The position numbers and the translations under genes are program-made. This document shows positions 1 to 9,223 of a stretch of DNA of 45,447 nucleotides, piece by piece; the stretch's first letter is position 1, and every line of letters starts with the position of its first letter. The DNA comes from Thermatribacter sp964570785 (GTDB lineage: Bacteria; Atribacterota; Atribacteria; Atribacterales; Thermatribacteraceae): contig CAZMZG010000009.1 in the NCBI GenBank assembly GCA_964570785.1, forward strand, positions 1 to 45,447, written 5' to 3'. Below the pieces are notes generated by a model. That model was not told where the DNA came from and made no database searches. It saw only the letters and a program-made list of their open reading frames with translations.

Positions 1-1
1 G

Positions 2-64
2 GCTGGAGTTCCACCTCAGAACATCATTGCCATGTTTGAAGAAGTTCATAGTTTTGTGTACTGA
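2..64 (+). CDS. C-terminal end of a URO-D-like (MtaA-type) protein, cut by window edge
   Basis: The frame starting at base 2 reads 20 residues (AGVPPQNIIAMFEEVHSFVY) and then TGA. They match the tail of the URO-D-like protein at 29618-30742, which ends with DVPPENVVAMFEEARTYG and a few more residues. The shared pattern is VPP-(Q/E)-N-(I/V)-(I/V)-AMFEE. In the family this segment follows the last barrel strand (typically P-x-x-P-x-E-N). It is therefore very likely the 3' end of a paralogue lying upstream of the window. The downstream macroglobulin gene starts 28 bases later with its own ribosome binding site. Everything except the C-terminus is outside the window, so substrate and length cannot be judged. 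Confidence 0.75.
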   Translation, partial: AGVPPQNIIAMFEEVHSFVY

Positions 65-92
65 TTTTCTCTTTTAAGGAGGGGAAAGAAGT

Positions 93-3000
93 ATGGGTAA
101 TGTTTTGCGCTGGTTCTGGTTATTTATCCTATTTGTTCTGGTGATTGGTCATTGCACTTTTGCTCAGGAAGGAGAGCTTTTCCGGGTGGTGGGCTTTTCC
201 CCTGGAGAAGGTTCTACCGTATCTGAGTACCTCGAAGAAATGCGCTTTACCTTTTCGCAGCCAGTGGTTGCTCTTGAAGAGATTGGGAAGCCCTTTCCAG
301 TGGAGAGAATTCCCTTTCGTGTTTCGCCACCTCTTGCAGGAGAATGTGTTTTTGAAGACCAGAAGACGCTGGTTTTTAAAATAAGTGAGACATTGCGCAG
401 TGCAACTCTGTATACTTTTTCTTTCCGTCCTGACTTTACTGATCTTTCTGGTCGTTTCCTCTCTGGTTCTTTGGATTTTCATATTCAAACTGCTCCTTTA
501 AGGGTTCTGGAAGTGCGTCAGGTGGATTATCAAAAAGATAGGAGCGTGGTTCTTGAAGTTGCATTTTCACTTCCGGTTTCTCCGCAGAGGTTGCGAGGAT
601 TCCTGATTTTAAGGGACAAGAAGGGTAGAGAAATACCTGTTCACGTACCACTTGGCCCGCCGAGCAAGAATATTTTTATCTATACTGCTCCTCTTAAAGA
701 TCCAAGTTTTTATGTAGAGATAGCAAAAGGTCTTACCTCAGAAGCTGGTCCGCTGGGTCTTGTGGAAGACTTTCGGCAGGAAATGCAGGCTTTTTATGCC
801 ATGGAAATAACCAGAAGTGGTGTTTACTTTCGGGGAGCGCAGCAGGGGGTTATTTACTTTTATACTTCCACCCCTCCAGATGCAGATGCACTTCCAGCTT
901 TTGTAGAAGTTGAGCCTGGATACCCCTTTTCGGTGCGTGCTTACTTCTGGGGTTTCGAAATTATAGGGGAATTTAAACCCCGGGACCGGGTTTTGGTACG
1001 TCTGAAAAGAGGTCTTCCTGCTCGTTCAGGAACAGCTTTAGCTGCAGACTTTGAAAAGGCTTTTTTGATGCCCGATCTGGAGCCTTCTATTTCTATACCT
1101 GCTTCTGGTAGCCATGCCTCTTACTTTGGAGAAGCCAGGTTGCCAGTAGAGCTTGTGAATGTGAGTCGGGTGTATCTGCGGATTTTCCGTTTGTATGATA
1201 ACAACATTCCTATTGCTTTTGCTTTTCCGGATAATATTTCCTTCCCGGACCTTTCCAGGCTGGTGGTAGAGCGTGAAATTGCTGTTGACGTGCCTTTTAA
1301 TGTTCCGGTGCGTCGGGCTGTGGATGTACTTTCTGAGGTTTCAGGAAAGGCAGGGACTTATCTGGTAGTGGTACAGAGCGCTGAAGGTAATTCCTGGGTG
1401 AGAGATCAGGCAGTGGTTTCTCTGACTGACATCGGTGTAGTTGCCAAGGTTTTTGAAAACGGCATACTGGTATGGGCTAACTCTTTGCACGATGCTCTTC
1501 CCTGTGGAGAGGCAAGGATAAAGATTTTCTCCAGGGCTAACCAGCTGCTTGCAGAAGGGATTACTAACAGTGAGGGTGTTTTCCTGCTCGAAAAAGACAA
1601 AACCTGGTCAGAGGATGACGAACAGCCTTTCCTGGTTACAGTACAGAAAGGGGAAGATGTTTCATTCCTTTTGCTTGAAGGGGAACGCTTTTCTCAGGGT
1701 GATTTCGATGTAGGAGGAACTTCTTATTTGCGCCGTGGTTACCGGGCCTTCCTGTTTTTGCCTCGGGGAGTTTTCAGGCCTGGCGAAAAAGTCTTGGTTA
1801 AAGCACTGGTCCGGGGTCCAGAGTTCAAGGTTCCAGAGCGTTTCCCAGTGGCTTTCAAGGTTTTGTCTCCCCTGGGAAGGACCTTTTTTGAGACCACAGC
1901 AATGCTTTCTCAGGAAGGTAGTGCGACTTGTGAGTTTGAACTTCCAGCGGAAGTCTTGACCGGCAATTATCAGGTTCTTTGTTCTCTTCCAGGACAGGAT
2001 GAGAAAGGATTTTTGGGCGAGACCAGTTTTTTGGTAGAAGATTTCGTTCCTCCTCGCCTTCGGCTTACCCTTTCTACGTCTGCGCAAGAGCTGCACACCG
2101 GGGAAAGGCTCCATCTCGAAGTGGTTGGAGAATACCTCTTTGGTGCACCAGCTGCTCAGATGCCCATCAAGGTATTAGCAAGGTTGAGCGCCAGAGAATT
2201 TAAACATCCTGACTGGGGACAGTTCACCTTTGGTGACTTTCGTCATAAATTTGCGCCAGTAGAAATTAAGCTGGGCGAGTATCAGCTGGATGCGCAAGGA
2301 AAGGCTGTGATTACCTTTGATGCACCTTCAAAGCTGCATCCTCCCTCAGCGCTCGAGCTTACTTTGCTGGTTACTTTGCTGGATCCTCAGGGTCGACCAG
2401 TGAGCAAGCGCTTGAGCCTTCCCTTCCATCCTTATCCTTTTTACCTGGGCATATTTTATCCTTCCATGCAGTATGAGCCTGGTCAGGATATTCACTTTAC
2501 GGTTTGTGCGGTGGACCCTCGAGGTGTCCTCTTCCAGCTTCCTTCAGCAGTTGTCCGCATATTCAAGGTGTTTCATCACTACGTGATGGTTGAAGGGGAT
2601 GAGGGAATTCGTTATCGAGTACAGGAAGAGCTAACACTTGAAAAGGAAATCCCCATTGAACTCGTTGCGGGGAAAGGCGAGGTGATTTTTAAACCTCGAG
2701 AATTTGGAAGGTATCTTTTCGAGGTTCAGGATCCTGAGTCGGGGGTAATCTCTTCCGCGTATTTTACGGTGTACGGTCGTTATGGGTTTAATCCCCGGGA
2801 AGAATTACTGGAGCGGGTAAATCTGAACCTGGATAAGGAAAGCTGGCGGGTAGGGGAAGAAGCAGTTGTTCATTATCGTTCACCTTTCCCAGGAAGAGCT
2901 CTTTTTACTGTGGAAACTGACCGCATTGTTTACAGTAAGGTTTTTGATGCAGAGCTGGAAGGAGAGGTGCGTTTTCCGGTAAGCGCTGATATGGTGCCCA

Positions 3001-5602
3001 ATGCGTATTGTTCGTTCCTGGTTGTTCGCCCTCATACCGGCAAGGAGCCTCTTTCTCCCACTCGAGCACTGGGGATTGTTCCTCTTTTTGTTGACCAGAG
3101 CGAGCATCATCTTAAAATAGAAATTTTTGCTCCGGAATCGGCGAGGCCCCTGGACAGACTTCCGGTTAAAATGAGACTCGAGGATTTGCGCGGTGCAGGA
3201 ACACCCGGCGAACTGCTGGTGGCGCTTGTAGACGTGGGGCTTCTGGAGTTGACTGCTCACCGTCTGGTTGATCCTTTTGACTTTTTCAACGCGAGGTGCA
3301 AGCTTTCAGTAGGAACTTTTGACTGGTATGGGGATCTTCTTTTGAGCGAACCCCTAACTACCCCTCCTCTCTATCCGGGTGGCGGGGGAGAACTGGAAAG
3401 AGAGATGGCATTGGCGCTTTCTCCGGTTCAGCCTGCTCAGTTCCGCATCGTCTCACTATTGAAGCCACAAGTTTACACTGACGAGAAAGGTGAAGGAAAC
3501 GTGGTTTTCGAACTTCCCCAGTTCGAGGGGAGGCTGCTCCTTATCGTCATTGCTTCAAGCGGAGAATTGTTGGGAATGGCTACTAAGGAGGTGAACGTTG
3601 CTCACGATGTGGTGTGTGAACTGATACATCCTCGTTTTGTAGCTCCCCGAGATCGCTTCCTGGTTCCGCTTGTTCTTTTCAACCGAAGTGAAGAAGCAAA
3701 AAGGATTGAAGTTACTGTTTCTGAAAGTGGTCCGATAAGCATCCTTGGGGAACATACTTTGAGCCTGGAGCTTGCCCCTCGATCCCGGTTGGTTAGAAAC
3801 ATCGAGATGCAGGCTTATGAGGGTAGTGGAGAAGCTTTACTCCAAGTTATGCTTACCTATTCTGGTGAAGCGAGGAGGGAAGAGTATCGTTTTCCAGTGA
3901 GGCCTCCTTATCCCAGGGTAAGCAAAGTAGTGCTGGGCAAAATTTTCCCAGGAGAAAGAAAAACGCTTTCTGTGCCTGGTGAGTGGTATCTGCAAACCCT
4001 TGAGGGAAGATTATGGCTGCAGGCTTCGGTCGACCTGGATCTTGCCTATCTTGCTAATTTCCTGCATGCCTATCCCTACGGTTGCATAGAACAGGTGGTT
4101 TCGTCGTCCTGGCCCCTACTTTATCTTCCCGAAATTATGGCTGAAATCGATCCTTTGTTCTCTAACTCTCAAGAGGTCAACCGCTCTCTGGAGAGGGCAA
4201 TTCGGCGGGTTGTTTCCATGCAAACTCCAGATGGCGGTTTTGCTCGTTTTGGAGGAGAGTACGTGAGTGTTCCCTTTGATTCAGTTTATGCCACCCACTT
4301 TTTGCTTGAAGCCAAAAAGAAAGGCTTTGCGGTGCCTGATGATGTGTTGTTTGGTGCNNNNNNNNNNNNNNNNNNNNNNNNNNNNNNNNNNNNNNNNNNN
4401 NNNNNNNNNNNNNNNNNNNNNNNNNNNNNNNNNNNNNNNNNNNNNNNNNNNNNNNNNTGCTTGAAGCCAAAAAGAAAGGCTTTGCGGTGCCTGATGATGT
4501 GTTGTTTGGTGCCCTGAACTATCTCCGGAATTTTCTGAAATCTTTGCCCTGGGATGCTTCACCAAGAACCCTCTCCTATCATAATGCTACTTCTTCCTAT
4601 GCAGCTCTGGTTTTGACCATGTGGGGAGAGCCACCGTTGGCTCGCATGGAAGAGCTACGTAGTCAGGGTAAAGAACTGAATGGCTCGACTTTACTTTTTC
4701 TTTCCTGGGCCTATGCCCTGGCTGGGAAGCCGGAAGTAGCTAGGGAATTGTATGGTGGTTTTGCTCCTTCTCTCTATGTTGAACCAGAAACGGGTGGTGC
4801 TTACAGCTCTTATCTGCGCGATCTGGCACTTCGTTTACTTGTGGAACTAAACATTGACCCCGAATCGCTAGCTGTGGAACAACTTGCTGCTCAGCTTTTT
4901 AATTCTTTGCGGAAACGCAGATACTGGTCCACTCAGGAGGCTGCTTTTTCGTTGCTGGCCCTGAGCAGTTATCTACGGGGGAGGGCTGCTCCACAGGTCT
5001 TCACGGCCCGAGTTTTTGATGTTCAGGGAGATGAACTTTTCTTTGTGCAGAATGAGAAAAAGGTTTCGTGGAGTTTAAGAAATCTCCCGCCTCCTCCCTG
5101 GAGCGTAGTGAACGAAGGAGAAGGTCTTTGCTACTTTGCGATAACGATAAGTGGAGTTCCTCGTAGTATGCCCGAAGAAAGGAATCAGGGGTTAATTGTT
5201 ACCTGGGAATTCATTGACGAGAATGGCCATCCGCTTTCTGCTCCTTATTCTTTCAAGAAAGGAGATCTTGTAAAGGTCCACTTGCAGATTGAAAGCGGAA
5301 GAACGCTCGAAAATGTTGTGCTTCTGAGCCTTTTGCCGGGTTGTTTTGAGGTGGAAAACCCACGTCTGGTTACTTCTGCAACCTGGGGGAAGGAAGAGCC
5401 CGAGATAAGAGTGGAGCGCCGGGATGACCGGATAATTCTTTTTGTGGAGCGGCTTTCTGGAAAGCTCGATTATACTTATACCGCTCGGGTGGTAACAGCA
5501 GGTGATTTTGTAATTCCTCCCTTGCATGCAGAGTGCATGTACAACCCGGCAATTTTTGCCACCTCAGAAGGAGGAGAGCGAGTGATTGTTACTGCGAAAT
5601 AG
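93..5602 (+). CDS. Bacterial alpha-2-macroglobulin (YfhM-like), interrupted by an assembly gap
   Basis: A large secreted or periplasmic protease-trapping protein; bacterial homologues are thought to protect the cell envelope and often pair with PBP1C, as here. The ATG at 93 sits 7 bases after AAGGAGGGG. Residues 1-25 form a Sec signal peptide (likely cut after TFA); the Cys at residue 21 is preceded by His, so this is not a clear lipobox as in E. coli YfhM. Bait and macroglobulin domains follow. The thioester motif is CIEQ at residues 1331-1334 in the context PYGCIEQ, the form typical of bacterial members, followed by the helical thioester domain. An N gap at 4358-4457 breaks the frame. Bases 4303-4357 and 4458-4512 are identical, and collapsing them gives a continuous 1784-residue frame that ends at 5602, a length in keeping with the family. 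The stop overlaps the start of the PBP1C gene. Confidence 0.93.
4303..4512. repeat. Identical 55-bp flanks around the N gap (probable contig overlap)
   Basis: Bases 4303-4357 (starting TGCTTGAAGCC, ending TTTGGTGC) are repeated exactly at 4458-4512, one copy on each side of the N run. When the two copies are merged the alpha-2-macroglobulin frame continues without a break. This is what two contigs ending on the same k-mer look like after scaffolding, and 55 is a k value commonly used by de Bruijn assemblers. A genuine tandem duplication in the genome is less likely. Confidence 0.85.
4358..4457. other. Assembly gap of exactly 100 N
   Basis: Exactly 100 undetermined bases, a conventional placeholder for a gap of unknown size. 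Because the flanking 55 bases are identical, the true gap is probably negative, that is, an unmerged overlap. No sequence is likely to be missing from the alpha-2-macroglobulin gene. Confidence 0.95.
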
Positions 5603-7811
5603 TAAAAAAGGACACAGCTCGAGTTTTTGGGAAGTGTTGCTCTGGTTGGGGCTGTGTTTCTGGATATTCTTTCTGGGGAGCGTGATTTTAGTTTGGGTAA
5701 CGCTCCCCGTTCCTTTAGAAAAAATCAAAGATCTGGAAAGCTCGTCAGTAATACTTGATCGAAAAGGGGAATGGTTGTGTACTTTCCTTTCTGAGCGGGA
5801 AGAATATGTTTTTCCGATGTCTCTAAATGAAATGGGGAAATGGCTTCCTCTCGTGGCTCGAGAACTTGAGGATCGCCGCTTTTTCATGCATCGGGGGGTG
5901 GATTTGCCGGCCCTTTTTCGAGAGTTTGTGAACCTCGTATTTTATGGGAGAACCGCTTCAGGTGCTTCTACCATAACGGCCCAGCTGATCCGGCTGGTAG
6001 AACCACGATCTCGTAACATTTGGAGTAAATTTGTAGAATTTGTGCTTTCTCTCAAACTGGAAGAGTACATGAGTAAAGAAGAAATTCTCGAAGCCTATCT
6101 CAACTGGGTTCCGGTAGGCAGTAACTTGCGGGGAGTGGAGGCAGGGAGTCGTTATTATTTTGGCAAGGCAGCTCAGGAGCTTTCTCTTTCTGAAGCTTGT
6201 GTTCTGGTGGGGCTTTTCCCCCGACCTGAAAAATTGCGTCCCGATTACCACCCGGGTCCGGCGCTTGAAAAGCGTAATCGGGTTTTGGAAATCCTTTATG
6301 AAAGGGGAATTATTGGAGAAAGTGAATACCGTGATGCTCTTTCTTCAAAGTTGCCTGGCAGAGCTCATCCCTTTCCTCAGCTTGCATATCATGCCAGTTT
6401 GTGGTTAAAGGAACTCCTGGATGCTCGGTATATCCAGAGTACCATAGATGGTCAACTCCAGGAGTGGATAGAACGGACAGCTTCAAACTATCTTCTCTCT
6501 TTTGGAAACGAAATTACCCTGGCCTGTCTGGTAGTGGATAACCGGACTGCTGAAATACTGGCTTACCTGGGTAATGCTCGCTGGGGCGAAAAAGCTCCGG
6601 GAGGGTGGGTGGATTGTGCCCGGGCTTTGCGTTCTCCTGGTTCAACCCTGAAGCCCTTTGCCTATCTCATTGCTTTTGAGAGAGGTTTACTTGTTCCTTC
6701 CTCGATCCTTTCCGATGTTCCCTGGGGATTTGCGGGAGGTGTTCCTCGTAATTTTGATGAAAAATTTCGCGGTCCAGTGACCGCTCGGGAGGCACTTGCT
6801 GCCTCCCTTAATGTTCCAGCGGTAAGGTTAGGAAGGAAAATTGGCTACGAGTTTCTGCTCTCTTATCTTCGAGAGATGGGTTTTTCCCACCTTACTGGAG
6901 ATCCCGAGTTTTACGGGGATGCCCTGCTTCTGGGGGGATGTGAGGTGAGTCTTTTAGAGATGGTCCAGGGGTACCTGGTTCTGGCTACTCTGGGTAAATG
7001 GCGACCGTTGCAAATTTTAAGAGGAACTCAGACTGCTCCCTGGAAAAATCTGGCTACGAAAGAAGCCTCTTTTCTGGTTACCGATATTCTTGCCGAGCGA
7101 GTTCGTGAGGAGATTCGCAATCAGAGAAACAACAGATCTCTCTTTGCTTTCAAGACAGGTACTTCTTCAGGTTTGCGTGATGCCTGGACAATCTGTTATC
7201 ATCCTCGATATACAGCAGCAATCTGGATGGGCGACCCACGGGGTCGTAGTCATGTAGAGCTTGTAGGGGCTCGTTCTGCTTTCCCGATTGCCCGGAAGAT
7301 TATGGAGTATCTTTTGAGGGGAAATCAGGATTTTTATTCTCCACCTGCTGGGATAGTCTTCAAAAAAGTGTGCCCCGTTTCAGGCAAATTAAGTACTGAA
7401 CAGTGTCCAGGCTCAGTGCTTGCCCCTTTTATTAAAGATGTTTCTCCACTTGAGAGATGTGATTTGCACACAGGATTTGACGAGAACAACACTGTTTTTG
7501 GCTCCTCTCTGCAGGGTGTGTGGTATCCACAGGCGGTCAGTATTATCTCTCCGGTAAAGGACAAGAAATATCTGTTGCGGACTTTTCAGGAAGCGATTCG
7601 AATTCCTCTTTCTTTTGAGGGCATGGAGGAGGTTTTCTGGTTTGTAGACGGAGAGTTTGTGGGTAAAGCACAACCCAGGGAAACCCTTTTTGTGGAGCTT
7701 GGGAGGGGTAAACATCGAATATCGCTTTGTTCTCAGAAAGGAGTGGTAGAGGAGGTGGTTTTTGAAATAGGTACACCTGAAAAGGGAACAGACATAGAGA
7801 AAGTGCTATAA
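5586..7811 (+). CDS. pbpC: Penicillin-binding protein 1C (bifunctional transglycosylase/transpeptidase)
   Basis: Polymerises and cross-links peptidoglycan at the outer face of the cytoplasmic membrane. One membrane anchor lies near residues 17-40. The GT51 transglycosylase domain shows E95-D-R-R-F-F-x-H-R-G-V-D and GASTITAQ (126-133). The transpeptidase domain shows all three penicillin-binding motifs: S353-T-L-K356 (nucleophile Ser353), S407-L-N409 and K523-T-G-T. The roughly 150-residue tail with a Cys-containing PVSGKLS region matches the C-terminal domain specific to PBP1C. At 741 residues it is close to the usual 770. The start is TTG at 5586, about 10 bases after AAGGAGGAG (5568-5576), overlapping the macroglobulin stop by 17 bases. 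This implies translational coupling and a two-gene envelope operon, the arrangement also known for E. coli yfhM-pbpC. Confidence 0.93.
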   Translation: MLLRNSKKGHSSSFWEVLLWLGLCFWIFFLGSVILVWVTLPVPLEKIKDLESSSVILDRKGEWLCTFLSEREEYVFPMSLNEMGKWLPLVARELEDRRFFMHRGVDLPALFREFVNLVFYGRTASGASTITAQLIRLVEPRSRNIWSKFVEFVLSLKLEEYMSKEEILEAYLNWVPVGSNLRGVEAGSRYYFGKAAQELSLSEACVLVGLFPRPEKLRPDYHPGPALEKRNRVLEILYERGIIGESEYRDALSSKLPGRAHPFPQLAYHASLWLKELLDARYIQSTIDGQLQEWIERTASNYLLSFGNEITLACLVVDNRTAEILAYLGNARWGEKAPGGWVDCARALRSPGSTLKPFAYLIAFERGLLVPSSILSDVPWGFAGGVPRNFDEKFRGPVTAREALAASLNVPAVRLGRKIGYEFLLSYLREMGFSHLTGDPEFYGDALLLGGCEVSLLEMVQGYLVLATLGKWRPLQILRGTQTAPWKNLATKEASFLVTDILAERVREEIRNQRNNRSLFAFKTGTSSGLRDAWTICYHPRYTAAIWMGDPRGRSHVELVGARSAFPIARKIMEYLLRGNQDFYSPPAGIVFKKVCPVSGKLSTEQCPGSVLAPFIKDVSPLERCDLHTGFDENNTVFGSSLQGVWYPQAVSIISPVKDKKYLLRTFQEAIRIPLSFEGMEEVFWFVDGEFVGKAQPRETLFVELGRGKHRISLCSQKGVVEEVVFEIGTPEKGTDIEKVL

Positions 7812-7929
7812 TCTTTGAAAAAAAGTTTTGCCAGTGGTAGGAGTACTTCTTGATTGAAGAAAAAGATTTTGATTGCTCCTGATTGTAGAAAGATAGTTTT
7901 GGCTTTTTTGTCTTTGATAGTTCTTTGTG

Positions 7930-8172
7930 CGCATTGTTGCTATTTGCGATGCCTTTTACCGCGATGCTTGATAAGCGTTCTTACAGGAAGCCGTCCCTCG
8001 TTTGGGGGGAACACTTTCAGAACTTGAGCGTTGTGCAGGAATGCAGTTTGATCCTAAAATTGTAAGACTTTTTGTAGAGCTTATCCGGGGAAACCCTGCT
8101 TTTGTTTATGAAAAGCCAGAAAGGAAAGATAAAAAAAACGGTGTTAATTGCTGGATTTTTTCGGCCAACTAA
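7930..8172 (+). pseudogene. Decayed HD-GYP domain fragment
   Basis: Between pbpC and the sugar ABC operon a broken reading of an HD-GYP (cyclic-di-GMP phosphodiesterase type) C-terminus can be pieced together. From 7930 one frame gives RIVAICDAF; a +1 step then gives TAMLDKRSYRKP (from 7958); the first frame resumes from 7981 with LQEAVPRLGGTLSELERCAG and MQFDPKIVRLFVELI, ending with TAA at 8170-8172. In intact proteins these blocks are contiguous in the same order (RI-x-A-x-CDAFDAM, then DRPYRK, then AG-x-QFDP). The catalytic HD and GYP motifs upstream are not visible in 7812-7929. The remainder of 7812-8251 shows no other gene. At least two shifts and two in-frame stops make sequencing error an unlikely sole cause. 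Confidence 0.7.
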
Positions 8173-8200
8173 AAGTATCAGTATTTTGTGCGGTCTGTAG

Positions 8201-8246
8201 TATAATTTTTCTATAACTTTTTAGACAAAACTTTATAGAGGAGGGG
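8201..8246 (+). promoter_or_regulatory. Putative -10 box and ribosome binding site of the sugar ABC operon
   Basis: TATAAT at 8201-8206 is a perfect -10 hexamer 45 bases before the binding-protein start. No convincing -35 lies 16-18 bases upstream, so an activator or weak -35 may be involved. GAGGAGGGG at 8238-8246 is a strong Shine-Dalgarno sequence 5 bases before the GTG start at 8252. No operator palindrome was seen. Confidence 0.35.
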
Positions 8247-8251
8247 ATATT

Positions 8252-9181
8252 GTGTTGAGGATTACAGGAAAGGTTTTTTTGTTAGTACTTCTTTTGGTGT
8301 TGACTAACATCTTGGTTGTTACAGCTTTTACCCAGGAGAAAACGGTCACCATGCTTACCCCCTATCTTGCTTCAGTAACTACCAACCAGATGATAAAAGC
8401 TTTTGAGGAAGAAGCTAAGAAGAAAGGATGGAACGTGATAACTATTGATACCAAGGGTGACTTTGCTGCCCTGGCAAGTCGCATGGAAGATATGATTGCC
8501 CGTAGGGTGGATGCAATTGTGCTTGGGATGGCAGATCCCGTCCAGTTGAAAGATCAGATCAAGAAGGCCAACGAAGCCAACATTCCAGTTTTGGGAGGTG
8601 ATGCGGGCTGGATTCCGGGAGTGGCTTGCAATGTAACCTCCAACAATTATGTAATGTCGGCAATGATGACCACCTATCTTTTTAACGCTATTGGATTGGA
8701 AGGGAATATTGTGGTTTTTACTCATCGCCCCCATCATGGTGTGCGCAAGAGGACCAGAATTCTGGAAGCTATTCTTGAAGAAAATCCCAACATAAAGGTC
8801 ATTGCTGAACACCATGTGCAGGTTCCAGGTCCTATTGAGGATGCTCGCAAAGCCATGGAAAGCATTCTCATTGCCAATCCTCAACCGGGTTCAATTAAAG
8901 CAGTGTGGGCTGCTTGGGATGAGCCTGCTATCGGTGCTACCCAGGCTATCATTGCTGCGGGTAGAGAAAAGGAAATTGTGGTGGCAGGCATCGATGGAAC
9001 CAGTCAGGCCGTTGAGCTCATCAAAAAAGGTTCTCCACTTATTGCCACTGTTTCTCAGGATTTTGTCGCTATGGCCAAAATTTTGGTGCAACAGTTAGAA
9101 CGTATCTTTTCTGGGCAACCGCCGACCTCTATAGAGATTTATGCGCCATCAGAGCTTATCACTGGAGATTCTCTACAGTAA
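8252..9181 (+). CDS. Sugar ABC transporter periplasmic binding protein (RbsB-like)
   Basis: Captures a sugar or sugar-like ligand outside the membrane and hands it to the permease encoded two genes downstream. The start is GTG at 8252 (TTG at 8255 is an alternative) just after GAGGAGGGG. Residues 1-28 form a signal peptide with a long Leu/Val core. The mature part has the periplasmic-binding-protein type 1 layout of RbsB/XylF relatives: the alternating alpha/beta start TVTMLTPYLASVTTNQM, the D-A-I-V-L-G segment near residue 90, and the C-terminal G-I-D-G-T-S-x-A-V-E-L-I-K-K-G block, which in ribose-type proteins contributes ligand contacts. Length 309 is normal. The ligand cannot be read from sequence. 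The operon continues with an ATPase, a permease and an FGGY kinase, which argues for a monosaccharide or polyol. Confidence 0.9.
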   Translation: MLRITGKVFLLVLLLVLTNILVVTAFTQEKTVTMLTPYLASVTTNQMIKAFEEEAKKKGWNVITIDTKGDFAALASRMEDMIARRVDAIVLGMADPVQLKDQIKKANEANIPVLGGDAGWIPGVACNVTSNNYVMSAMMTTYLFNAIGLEGNIVVFTHRPHHGVRKRTRILEAILEENPNIKVIAEHHVQVPGPIEDARKAMESILIANPQPGSIKAVWAAWDEPAIGATQAIIAAGREKEIVVAGIDGTSQAVELIKKGSPLIATVSQDFVAMAKILVQQLERIFSGQPPTSIEIYAPSELITGDSLQ

Positions 9182-9190
9182 CTTTTCTTC

Positions 9191-9218
9191 AGGGAGCTCC
9201 TGTTTCTTGGAGCTCCTT
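9191..9218 (+). terminator. Intercistronic stem-loop after the ABC binding-protein gene
   Basis: GGAGCTCC occurs at 9193-9200 and again at 9209-9216 and is self-complementary, giving a stem of 8 bp (10 with an A-U and a G-U pair) and an 8-base loop. No T-run follows, so it is more likely to stabilise the upstream mRNA or slow polymerase than to terminate fully. Its 3' arm also contains the only GGAG before the ATPase start, so folding could hide that ribosome binding site. Confidence 0.55.
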
Positions 9219-9223
9219 CTCGT

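Noticed and set aside
2880..3260. Antisense open frame within the macroglobulin gene
   Set aside because: Its translation has no family features and the sense strand is firmly coding.
4303..4512. A biological tandem repeat within the macroglobulin gene
   Set aside because: The two copies are identical, flank exactly 100 Ns and collapse to an intact frame, which fits an assembly overlap better.
7812..7929. Catalytic HD and GYP motifs of the broken phosphodiesterase
   Set aside because: I looked in all three plus frames and could not find them, so only 7930-8172 is annotated.
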